From Vicinamibacteraceae bacterium (GTDB taxonomy: Bacteria > Acidobacteriota > Vicinamibacteria > Vicinamibacterales > UBA8438), in NCBI GenBank assembly GCA_012271165.1, contig JAAXGX010000061.1, forward strand, positions 1 through 38,589: a DNA stretch of 38,589 bases. Direction: 5' to 3'. Positions 15,139 to 23,160 of this stretch are shown piece by piece. Made by a program: the position numbers and the translations under genes. The notes under the pieces are model-generated. The model saw nothing but the letters and a program-made list of their open reading frames with translations. It made no database searches and was not told the DNA's origin. Every line of letters begins with the position of its first letter. Positions within the stretch are counted from its first letter, which is position 1.

Positions 15139-15906
15139 ATGACCGCCGCCATTTCGATCGAGGATGTCGCCGCCATCGCGTCGGCCGCGGGTGACGCCGT
15201 TCTCCGGCTCTATCGGGACAGCGGCGCGTGGGTGCGGCGGAAGCAGGACGGATCGCCCGTGACGGCAGCCGACATGGCGTCCGAGGACGTGATTCGACCG
15301 CGCCTCGCGGCGCTCGATCCCGCCATCCCGTATCTGTCGGAGGAAGCCCCGCTGCCGGCGCACGCGGAGCGGCGCGGCTGGCAGCGCTTCTGGCTGGTCG
15401 ATCCGCTGGACGGCACGAAGGAGTTCCTGCGGCGGACCGACGAGTTCACCGTCAACATCGCGCTGATCGAGGCGGGCGAGCCGGTGCTCGGGGCCGTGGC
15501 CGCGCCGGCGCTCGGCGTCGTCTACTACGCGGCCCGGCGGCAGGGCGCGTGGAAGCGGCGCCGGGGCCGGCAGCCCGAGCGCATCCGCTCGCGGCTCGCC
15601 GACCCGCGCCAGCCGCTGCGGGTCGTCGAGAGCCGCTCGCATCCGAGCCCGGAGCTCGAGGACTTCCTGGCGGGGTACACGATCAGGGAACGGCTGAAGG
15701 TCGGCAGCTCGCTCAAGTTCTGCCTGCTCGCCGAGGGCCGGGCGGACATCTACCCGCGGCTGGGCCCCACCATGGAGTGGGACGTCGGGGCCGGCGACTG
15801 CGTCTACCGTCACTCCGCGGCAGGCGAGCCGCACCCGAGTCCGCTCACCTACAACAAGCCCTCGCTGCGCAACGACCGCTTCGTGCTCGGGCTGCAACCC
15901 TCGTGA
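15139..15906 (+). CDS. cysQ: 3'(2'),5'-bisphosphate nucleotidase
   Basis: A 255-residue inositol-monophosphatase-fold enzyme. The metal-binding signature DPLDGTKEF is at about 92-100, a preceding Glu pair is in YLSEEAP, and the C-terminal WDVGAGD closes the site. CysQ removes the 3' phosphate from PAP (and PAPS), preventing build-up of this inhibitory by-product of PAPS use. It lies 52 bases ahead of the fused sulfurylase-kinase gene on the same strand, forming a sulfate-activation operon. A TACACT box at 15123-15128 just upstream may be its -10. Confidence 0.94.
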   Translation: MTAAISIEDVAAIASAAGDAVLRLYRDSGAWVRRKQDGSPVTAADMASEDVIRPRLAALDPAIPYLSEEAPLPAHAERRGWQRFWLVDPLDGTKEFLRRTDEFTVNIALIEAGEPVLGAVAAPALGVVYYAARRQGAWKRRRGRQPERIRSRLADPRQPLRVVESRSHPSPELEDFLAGYTIRERLKVGSSLKFCLLAEGRADIYPRLGPTMEWDVGAGDCVYRHSAAGEPHPSPLTYNKPSLRNDRFVLGLQPS

Positions 15907-15958
15907 TACCCTGAAGGGTTCCCATCGTCCCGCTCACCGTCAACAGGAGACGCTTGCC

Positions 15959-17683
15959 TTGGCCGACCACCTCATCCCGCCGCATGGCGGAAAGCTCGTG
16001 AACCTGATCGTGGACGAGGACCGCGCCGCCGCGCTGAGGGCCGAATCGCGCGACTGGCCATCCCACGACCTCACGCCCCGCCAGCTGTGCGACCTGGAGC
16101 TGCTGCTCAACGGGGGCTTCTCGCCGCTCACCGGCTTCATGACGCGGGGCGATCACGAGCGCGTGTGCTCGGAGATGCGCCTCGCCGACGGCACGCTCTG
16201 GCCGATGCCGATCACGCTGGACGTCTCCGAGGCGCTGGCCTCGACGCTCGCGCCCGGAGCGAGCCTCGCGCTGCGCGACCCCGAGGGCGTCATGCTCGCG
16301 GCGTTGCAGGTCGAGGACGTCTGGCGGCCCGATCGGCAGGCCGAGGCCGAGGCCGTCTTCGGCTCGGCGAACCCGGAGCATCCGGGCGTGGCGCACCTGC
16401 TCGAGCGGGCGCAGCCGTACTACGTCGGCGGCACGCTGACCGGCGTGCAGCCGGTGACCCATTACGACTACCGGCTGCTGCGGCACTCGCCGCAGGAGCT
16501 GCGGGCCGAGTTCGCCAAGCTGGGGTGGACGCGCGTCGTGGCGTTCCAGACGCGCAACCCGATGCACCGGGCGCACCAGGAGCTGACGCTGCGCGCGTCG
16601 AAGGAGGTCGAGGCCAACCTGCTGATTCACCCGGTGGTGGGGATGACGAAGCCGGGCGACGTCGACCACTACACTCGCGTCCGCTGCTACCAGGCGCTGC
16701 TGCACCGCTATCCGGCCCGGACGGCGCTGCTGTCGCTCCTGCCGCTGGCGATGCGCATGGGCGGCCCGCGCGAGGCGGTGTGGCATGCGATCATCCGCAA
16801 GAACCACGGCTGCACGCACCTGATCGTCGGCCGCGACCACGCGGGACCGGGCAGTGACTCGTCCGGCACGCCGTTCTACGGCCCGTACGACGCCCAGGAC
16901 CTGCTGCGCCGCCACGAGGCCGAGCTCGGCGTCACGATGGTGCCGTTCCGGATGATGGTCTACGTCGAGGCCAGCGACTCGTACGCGCCGGTGGACGAGG
17001 TCGCCGAGGGGACCCGCACGCTGAACCTCTCGGGCACAGAGCTGCGCGAGCGGCTGGCCGGGGGCAAGGACATCCCGGGCTGGTTCACGTTTCCCGACGT
17101 GGCCGGGGAGCTGCGGCGGAGCCACCCGCCACGGCACAACCAGGGGGTCACCGTCTTCTTCACCGGCCTGTCCGGGTCGGGCAAGTCGACCATCGCCAAC
17201 GTGCTGCTCGTCAAGTTCCTCGAGCTGGGCGGGCGGCCCGTGACGCTGCTCGACGGCGACCTGGTCCGCAAGCACCTGTCGAGCGAGCTCGGCTTCTCGA
17301 AGGAGCATCGCGACATCAACATCCGCCGCATCGGCTACGTGGCCTCGGAGATCACCAAGAACGGCGGCATCGCCATCTGCGCCCCGATTGCCCCCTACGA
17401 CGCCGTTCGCAAGGACGTCCGCTCGATGGTGCAGCCGCTGGGCGGGTTCATCCTGGTGCACGTGGCGACGCCGCTCGAGGTGTGCGAGCAGCGCGACCGC
17501 AAGGGCCTGTACGCCAAGGCGCGCGCGGGCATCATCAAGGAGTTCACCGGCATCTCCGATCCCTACGAGGAGCCGGACGACGCCGACATCGCCATCGACA
17601 CGACCCGGCTGACGGCCGAGGAGGCGGCGCAGCAGATCGTGCTGCACCTCGAGAAGGAAGGCTATGTCGCCGGAGACATCTGA
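15959..17683 (+). CDS. Bifunctional sulfate adenylyltransferase / adenylyl-sulfate kinase
   Basis: A 574-residue fusion. The N-terminal ~390 residues are monomeric-type ATP sulfurylase, with the active-site QTRNPMHRAH (about 197-206), the nearby MRMGGPREA and GRDHAGPGS. The C-terminal ~175 residues are APS kinase, with a P-loop GLSGSGKST (403-411) and LLDGDLVR. It makes APS from sulfate and ATP and phosphorylates it to PAPS. The start is TTG at 15959, with GGAG nine bases upstream. The next gene starts inside its last codons. Because CysH here has the Fe-S signature of APS reductases, the PAPS may feed sulfation reactions rather than reduction. Confidence 0.95.
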   Translation: MADHLIPPHGGKLVNLIVDEDRAAALRAESRDWPSHDLTPRQLCDLELLLNGGFSPLTGFMTRGDHERVCSEMRLADGTLWPMPITLDVSEALASTLAPGASLALRDPEGVMLAALQVEDVWRPDRQAEAEAVFGSANPEHPGVAHLLERAQPYYVGGTLTGVQPVTHYDYRLLRHSPQELRAEFAKLGWTRVVAFQTRNPMHRAHQELTLRASKEVEANLLIHPVVGMTKPGDVDHYTRVRCYQALLHRYPARTALLSLLPLAMRMGGPREAVWHAIIRKNHGCTHLIVGRDHAGPGSDSSGTPFYGPYDAQDLLRRHEAELGVTMVPFRMMVYVEASDSYAPVDEVAEGTRTLNLSGTELRERLAGGKDIPGWFTFPDVAGELRRSHPPRHNQGVTVFFTGLSGSGKSTIANVLLVKFLELGGRPVTLLDGDLVRKHLSSELGFSKEHRDINIRRIGYVASEITKNGGIAICAPIAPYDAVRKDVRSMVQPLGGFILVHVATPLEVCEQRDRKGLYAKARAGIIKEFTGISDPYEEPDDADIAIDTTRLTAEEAAQQIVLHLEKEGYVAGDI

Positions 17684-18284
17684 CGGGGGCGGGGCCGAGG
17701 CGGCGCGGCTGCGCGAGGCGCTGGCCCGCTTCGACGAGGCCAACGCCGCCGATCCCAACCGCGAGCTCGTCGACGGGGCGGAGCAGCCGCGGGAGTTCGT
17801 CTATGCCCGGCGGATGACCGCGACCCTCGACAACTTCGCGCCGGAGGCGCCCGAGGCGGTCCGTCTGGCCGTCCGCTGCCAGCACATCCGGCGCTGGACC
17901 GTGCCGCGCGACACCTATCCCGAGGGCCGCGACGGCTACCGGCGCTGGCGGACCGACCTGGCGCGCTTCCACGCCGAGACGGCGGCGGAGATTCTCCGCG
18001 CCGTCGGCTACGGCGACGACACCGTCGCGCGGGTCGGGGCGCTGTTGCGCAAGGAGCGCCTCAAGGCCGATCCGGAAGTCCAGCTCCTCGAGGACGTCGC
18101 CTGCCTGGTCTTCCTGCGCCACTACCTGCCCGCCTTCGCCGCGCGGCACGACGACGCGAAGCTCGTGGACATCCTGGGCAAGACCTGGCGCAAGATGTCG
18201 GCGCGAGGCCGCGCGGCGGCGCTTGCGCTGGACTTCGAGCCGCGCGTGAGCGTGCTGGTGTCGCAGGCCGCAGGCGCGGGCTGA
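17664..18284 (+). CDS. DUF4202-family protein
   Basis: A 206-residue cytoplasmic, helix-rich protein of the DUF4202 family. Recognisable stretches are RFDEANAADPNRE near the start, CQHIRRWTVPRDTYPEGRDGYRRWR in the middle (conserved His, Arg, Trp, Pro) and LRKERLKADPEVQLLEDVACLVFL. Its start lies 20 bases inside the sulfurylase-kinase gene, so it is probably translated by coupling. This linkage to sulfate activation suggests a role there. Function is unknown; the conserved His and Asp/Glu residues would allow a metal-dependent HD-like hydrolase, but that is a guess. Confidence 0.85.
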   Translation: MSPETSDGGGAEAARLREALARFDEANAADPNRELVDGAEQPREFVYARRMTATLDNFAPEAPEAVRLAVRCQHIRRWTVPRDTYPEGRDGYRRWRTDLARFHAETAAEILRAVGYGDDTVARVGALLRKERLKADPEVQLLEDVACLVFLRHYLPAFAARHDDAKLVDILGKTWRKMSARGRAAALALDFEPRVSVLVSQAAGAG

Positions 18285-18387
18285 TTCGGAGCGAGCAGGC
18301 GGAGGCTTGTAGCATCCTGCTGCACACGGAGAGCATGGCGAGCCGATGAGAGGCGGCTGGGCTCGGCAGCCTCCTTCTCTCGGCGCA

Positions 18388-19329
18388 TCACGGTGATTCG
18401 GGCGTTCGCGGCGGCGGGGTCGCGCGCCAGATCGCCGCGGCCAGGCTGCCGACCAGCGAGTGGAAGAGCGCCGACAGGGCGCTGGGCAGCGCGACGAGCG
18501 GGTTGGCGAAGTTCTGCTGGGCCAGCACGACGCCGAGGCCGGAGTTCTGCATGCCCACCTCGATCGCCACGGTGCGCGCGGCGAGCTCGCGGCGCAGCAG
18601 CAGCCGGCCCGCCAGGTAGCCCAGCACGAAGCCGCCGGCGTGGAGGCAGACGACGGCGAGCAGCAGGCGCAGGCCGGCGTCGATCACCTGCTGGCGGCCC
18701 GCCCCGAGGACCGACCCCACGATCAGCGTGATGGCGATGACGGCGACGAGGGGCGCCACGGGCAGGATGCGGCGGCTCGCGGCCGGGAAGCGCCACTTGA
18801 GCAGGGCCCCGGCGACCACGGGGACGATGACGACCTGCACGGTGTCGAGCAGGAGGTCGGCGGTCGGGACGTCGACGCGCTGCCCGGCGAGGGCCGCGGT
18901 CAGGGCGGGCGTCATGACGACGGCCAGCAGCGTGGAGCCGGCGGTCATGGTGACCGACAGCGCCACGTCGGCGCGCGCGAGGAACGAGATGACGTTCGAG
19001 GCCGTGCCGCCCGGGCAGCACGAGACGAGGATGAGGCCGGCGGCCAGGGGCGCGGGCAGGTCGAACAGGACGCCGAGCGCCCACCCGAGGGCGGGCATCA
19101 ACGTATATTGGAGCGCGACGCCGGGCAGCACGAGGCGGCGCTCGCGGGAGATGCGGCCGAAGTCGTCGAAGCCGAGCGTCATGCCCATGCTCAGCATGAT
19201 GATGCCGAGGCCGAGCGGGATCAGCGGTCCGCTGAACCACGTGAACAGCTCGGGGCGGACCAGCGCGAGCCCGGTGGCGGCGAGCACCCACAGCGGGAAC
19301 GCGTTGGTGAGCGCGGCAAGCAGCTTCAA
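18388..19329 (-). CDS. BASS-family (bile acid:sodium symporter-like) transporter
   Basis: A 313-residue membrane protein with about nine to ten hydrophobic segments. BASS hallmarks are MLSMGMTLGFDDF near residues 45-57, VSCCPGGTASNVISFLARADVALSVT around 100-126 (the crossover helix) and EVGMQNSGLGVVLA near the end. Bacterial members carry sodium-coupled organic anions such as 2-oxoacids or pantoate. The substrate here is unknown, though the location opposite a sulfur cluster is notable. The start is TTG at 19329; a TACAAT box lies about nine bases upstream, so the transcript may be nearly leaderless. No Shine-Dalgarno is visible. Confidence 0.88.
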   Translation of the reverse strand: MKLLAALTNAFPLWVLAATGLALVRPELFTWFSGPLIPLGLGIIMLSMGMTLGFDDFGRISRERRLVLPGVALQYTLMPALGWALGVLFDLPAPLAAGLILVSCCPGGTASNVISFLARADVALSVTMTAGSTLLAVVMTPALTAALAGQRVDVPTADLLLDTVQVVIVPVVAGALLKWRFPAASRRILPVAPLVAVIAITLIVGSVLGAGRQQVIDAGLRLLLAVVCLHAGGFVLGYLAGRLLLRRELAARTVAIEVGMQNSGLGVVLAQQNFANPLVALPSALSALFHSLVGSLAAAIWRATPPPRTPESP

Positions 19330-19364
19330 GGCAGGGCGATTGTATACGGAGGGGGGAGTCGGCC

Positions 19365-20177
19365 ATGGCGTTTCAACCTGATCTGCTGCAGGGCAGGACC
19401 GCGCTGATCACCGGCGGCGGCACCGGCATCGGCCGGGGCATCGCCCTGGCCCTGGCCGGCCACGGCTGCAACGTGGCCATCCTCGGCCGGCGCGCCGAGC
19501 CGCTCGAGGCGGCCGCGGAGGAGATCCGCTCGCGCGGCGTGCTGGCGGCGGGCATTCCGGCCGACGTCCGCGACCCGGCCGCCGTCGCGGAGGCCGTCGG
19601 CGGGGCGGCCGCCCTCGCGGGCCGCCTCGACATCCTGGTGAACAACGCGGCGGGCAACTTCCTGTGCCTCGCCGAGGACCTCTCGCCCAACGGCTTCGGC
19701 GCGGTGGTGGACATCGATCTGAAGGGGTCGTTCCACGCCGCGAAGGCGGCGCTGCCGCACCTCAGGAAGCAGGGCGGCGCGGTGCTCAACATCAGCGCGA
19801 CGCTGCACTACCTCGGCACCGCCGCGCAGCTCCACGTCTCGGCCGCCAAGGCCGGCGTCGACGCGCTGACCCGCGTGCTGGCGGTGGAATGGGGCCGCTA
19901 CGGCATCCGGGTCAACGGCATCGCGCCCGGCCCGATCGCGGATACCGAGGGCGTGCGCCGCCTCCTGGTCGGTGCCGCGAAGGACCGCGCCGCACAGCGG
20001 ACGCCGCTGCGCCGGTTGGGGGCGATGCGGGACGTCTGCGACGCGGCGCTCTACCTCTGCTCGGACGCGGCGTCGTTCGTCACGGGCGTCACCCTGGTGG
20101 TCGACGGGGGACTGTGGCTGGCGTCGAGCGGGATGGTCGAGACGTGGGCGGAGAGCCTCGAGCAGGCCGGCTCCTGA
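19365..20177 (+). CDS. SDR-family oxidoreductase, 2,4-dienoyl-CoA reductase-like
   Basis: A 270-residue short-chain dehydrogenase with the cofactor motif GGGTGIG (17-23) and NNAAGNF at about 90-96. The usual catalytic Tyr-x-x-x-Lys is replaced by a His-containing HVSAAKAG, with Lys kept. That pattern, together with the NFL and VEWGRYGIRVN segments, matches peroxisomal-type 2,4-dienoyl-CoA reductases rather than ordinary alcohol dehydrogenases. It may reduce unsaturated acyl-CoAs in fatty-acid breakdown. ATG at 19365 is 35 bases from the divergent transporter start. Confidence 0.88.
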   Translation: MAFQPDLLQGRTALITGGGTGIGRGIALALAGHGCNVAILGRRAEPLEAAAEEIRSRGVLAAGIPADVRDPAAVAEAVGGAAALAGRLDILVNNAAGNFLCLAEDLSPNGFGAVVDIDLKGSFHAAKAALPHLRKQGGAVLNISATLHYLGTAAQLHVSAAKAGVDALTRVLAVEWGRYGIRVNGIAPGPIADTEGVRRLLVGAAKDRAAQRTPLRRLGAMRDVCDAALYLCSDAASFVTGVTLVVDGGLWLASSGMVETWAESLEQAGS

Positions 20178-20255
20178 GGGCGGGCGCGGTCCTGCGCAGC
20201 CGGGCGCGTTGATCCGCCACACGGCGTATCTCCCCTGGAGTACGCTGGACAGGAG

Positions 20256-21438
20256 ATGGGCACGCTCGCGCAACCCGCGCCGTCGGCGGCCCTCGCCGAC
20301 GCGGGCGAGACCGCCGCCCCGGCAGCCGTCCCCTGGCACCTGTGGGCGGTCGTGTTCGCGTCGACCAGCGTCATCGTCGGGGGGCTGTGGGACATCTCCT
20401 GGCACCGCACGATCGGCCGGGACTCGTTTTGGACGCCCGCCCATCTGGCCATCTACCTGGGCGGCGTCGTGGCCGGTCTCTCGTGCGGGTGGCTCGTGCT
20501 GCGGACGACGTTCGGCGGCGCGGCGCGCGACCGGGCTGCTGGCGTCGCGTTCTGGGGCTTCCGCGGGCCGCTGGGGGCCTGGGTCTGCATCTGGGGCGCG
20601 CTGGCGATGCTCGTGTCGGCGCCCTTCGACGACTGGTGGCACAACGCCTACGGCATGGACGTCGAGATCCTGAGTCCCCCGCACGTCGTGCTGGGGGCGG
20701 GCATCTTCGGCATCGGCCTCGGCGCGATGATCATGGCGCTCGCGCGGCAGAACAACGCGCCGGCTGCGGATCACGTCCTCCGCCGGCTGTTCGTCTACGC
20801 CGGCGGCCTGCTGATCCTCATGCTGGCGGCGCTGTTCGCCGAGTACATCATGGTGCCGAACCTCCACCATGGCCGTCCGTTCTTCCTCGTCAGCGCGGCG
20901 ATCTTTCCGTTCCTTCTCGTCGGCGTCGCGCGGGGCGCGTCGTCACGCTGGGGAGGCACCGGCGCGGCGGGCGTCTACATGGGCGTGACGCTGCTGATGA
21001 TCTGGATCCTGCAGCTCTTCCCGGCGCAGCCGATGCTGGCGCCTGTCATGCGGCAGGTCGAGCGCATGGTGCCGCCGTCGTTTCCCATCCTGCTGGTGGC
21101 GCCGGCGCTGGTCGTCGACTTCGTCATCAACCGGATGCCCGCTGGCGCGGGCCGCCTGCGGCAGTGGCTCGGCGCGGTCGCCGCGGGCCTCGCCGCGACC
21201 CTCGTGCTCGGCGTCGTGCAGTGGTTCTTCGCCGGGTTTCCTCCTCACCGAGCACGCCCGCAACTTCTTCTTCGCCGCCGACCAGTGGGACTACCATATC
21301 CCGCCGGGAGCGTTCCAGTACGAGTTCTGGGGCCGGCCGCTGGCCGCGGCGGACGCCGGCTGGGTGGCGCTGGCCGCCGCTGCCTCGTCCCTCGGCGGCC
21401 TGTGGTGGGGCAACTGGATGGCGCGGGTGCGCAGGTAG
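20256..21438 (+). pseudogene. Integral membrane protein gene with a frameshift near its 3' end
   Basis: An unrecognised polytopic membrane protein, about 393 residues when repaired, with some nine to ten hydrophobic segments. It has conserved-looking Trp/His features (GGLWDISWHRTIGRD near residue 42, FDDWWHNAYG near 125). The frame beginning at 20256 is good until about 21237-21246 (TTTCCTCCTC). There it shifts, and the natural continuation (FLLTEHARNFFF...WWGNWMARVRR) runs one frame over and stops at 21438. One extra base explains it. The next gene starts two bases later, so the pair is an operon. This could be a real inactivation or a sequencing error. Function is unknown. Confidence 0.75.
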
Positions 21439-21439
21439 C

Positions 21440-23053
21440 GTGCGCGTGCTGCTCCGGCGTCCCTCGTCGTCCACCGGCCCGAGCCCGTTGGCGCCCGGCC
21501 CCACGGCGCGGCTGATCTGGACGACCGTCGCCCTGATCGCGGCCGCCACGGCGGCGGCCGCCGCGCACGTCGGCACCTCCAACGCCTATTTCGAGGGCGT
21601 TGCCGGGCCGTACGGCATGCGGGTCATCGTGCGCACGCCCGGCGTCATCCCCGGCCTGGCGCAAGCCTCGGTGCGCATCCTGAGCGGGGAGGGGGTCGAG
21701 CGCGTCACCGTGCGCCCGCTGCGCTCCGACGTGGGCCTCGACGGCGCGCCGCCTCCGGACGCCGCCCCGCCGGTGCGGGGCGAGACCGACCTGTACAGCG
21801 GCGAGCTGTGGCTGATGACCGCCGGCTCGTACAGCGTCGAGGTGACGGTGGCCGGCGCCGAGGGGCGGGGAACGGTCTTCGTGCCGGTGATGGCGGTGGC
21901 GGAGCGGCGGCTCCCGATGACCTTCGCCGTCGGCGCGGCGCTGGCCGGGGCCGGCCTGTTCCTCTTCGTGGGCGCCATCACCCTCTTCGGCGCCGCGGTG
22001 CGCGAGAGCGTGCTCGCGCCCGGCGTGGAGCCCGACCGGACGCGCCGGCGGCGGGGCCGACTGGCGATGGCGCTTGGCGCGCTGGCGCTCGGCGCGGCGC
22101 TGGGCGGCGGCTGGACCTGGTGGGACGCCGTCGACGCAGCCTACCGGGGCCGGATCTACCAGCCCTGGAGCACGTCGTCCGCGATTGACGTGAGCGGCGG
22201 CGGGCCGCGGCTCACGCTGACGATCGACGACCCGGCGTGGCTTGCCAACCGGCACCTGCCCGGCGCCGCGCTCCTGCCGGACCACGGCAAGCTGATGCAC
22301 ATGTTCCTGGTGGAGGCGGACTCGCTGTCGGCGTTCGCCCACGTCCACCCGGTGACGGCCGGCGAGGACGTCTTCACGGTCCCGCTGCCGCCGCTGCCGG
22401 CCGGCCAGTACCACATCTTCGCCGACATCGTGCATGAGAACGGTTTCGCGCCGACGCTGGTCGACACGGTGCGCGTGCCGCCTACGGCCGCCGGTGCCGG
22501 CGGGACGGCGGTCGATCCGTCGCCCGGTGCCGCCCCGGCAACGACGTCTGCCGCGCGCGACCCCGACGACTCCTGGGCGCGGCTGCAGCCGCGCGGCGCG
22601 TCGACGTCGGCAGCATACGCACTGCCGAGCGGCCGGACGATCCGCTGGGAACGCGAGGGCCCCCCGGTGCACGACCGCGAGACAACGCTGCGTTTCGCGG
22701 TGGCCGAGGCTGACGGCGCGCCCGCCGCGCTCGAGCCCTACATGGGCATGCTGGGCCACGCGGCCGTGCTGCGCCACGACGGCTCGGTGTTCGTCCACCT
22801 GCATCCGGCCGGGAGCATCAATCTCACCGCCCAGGCCCGCTTCGCGGCCGCGGAAGCGGCGGATGTCGGGTCCGGCACGACGCCAGCGCACGCCATGGGA
22901 ACACACGCGGCCCGCGAGCCGGCGGACACCGTCGCCTTCCCCTTCGTCTTTCCGCGGCCGGGCGCCTGGCGCATCGTGGTCCAGGTGAAGATCGGCGGCG
23001 CGGTCGAGACTGCCGCGTTCGACGCGGAGGTCGCGAAAGCGGCCGATTCCTGA
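21440..23053 (+). CDS. Membrane-anchored protein with two HxHP-containing extracytoplasmic domains
   Basis: A 537-residue protein I cannot name. Hydrophobic segments lie at about 28-48, 172-195 and 210-230, with an extracytoplasmic beta-type domain between the first two. The long C-terminal part has two similar beta domains. The first contains HGKLMHMF...FAHVHP (about 282-304) and PLPAGQYHIFADIVHENG. The second contains GHAAVLRHDGSVFVHLHP (about 439-456) and FPRPGAWRIVVQVK. Clustered His and Met suggest metal (copper?) handling, similar in style to YtkA/FixH-like domains; this is inference. GTG at 21440 is one base after the stop of the preceding membrane gene, so the two products likely cooperate. 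Confidence 0.7.
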   Translation: MRVLLRRPSSSTGPSPLAPGPTARLIWTTVALIAAATAAAAAHVGTSNAYFEGVAGPYGMRVIVRTPGVIPGLAQASVRILSGEGVERVTVRPLRSDVGLDGAPPPDAAPPVRGETDLYSGELWLMTAGSYSVEVTVAGAEGRGTVFVPVMAVAERRLPMTFAVGAALAGAGLFLFVGAITLFGAAVRESVLAPGVEPDRTRRRRGRLAMALGALALGAALGGGWTWWDAVDAAYRGRIYQPWSTSSAIDVSGGGPRLTLTIDDPAWLANRHLPGAALLPDHGKLMHMFLVEADSLSAFAHVHPVTAGEDVFTVPLPPLPAGQYHIFADIVHENGFAPTLVDTVRVPPTAAGAGGTAVDPSPGAAPATTSAARDPDDSWARLQPRGASTSAAYALPSGRTIRWEREGPPVHDRETTLRFAVAEADGAPAALEPYMGMLGHAAVLRHDGSVFVHLHPAGSINLTAQARFAAAEAADVGSGTTPAHAMGTHAAREPADTVAFPFVFPRPGAWRIVVQVKIGGAVETAAFDAEVAKAADS

Positions 23054-23076
23054 CGGCCGGCGGCCCCGCGCCTGTC

Positions 23077-23105
23077 TTGACACGCTGCCAAGGCACGAGT
23101 ACAAC
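23077..23105 (+). promoter_or_regulatory. Sigma70-type promoter of the exported FAH-like gene
   Basis: A consensus TTGACA (23077-23082) and TACAAC (23100-23105) are spaced by exactly 17 bases. A short GGGGC/GCCCC hairpin lies in the following untranslated leader around 23132-23145, and GAGGAG precedes the ATG. Confidence 0.7.
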
Positions 23106-23160
23106 CGGCTAGCAAAACCAACGTATCGAGAGGGGCAGCGGCCCCCCAACGAGGAGAACC

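Noticed and set aside
18285-18387. Possible terminator between the DUF4202 and BASS genes (GAGGC...GCCTC around 18350-18377).
   Set aside because: The stem is imperfect and there is no clear U-tract in either direction, so it is not listed as a feature.
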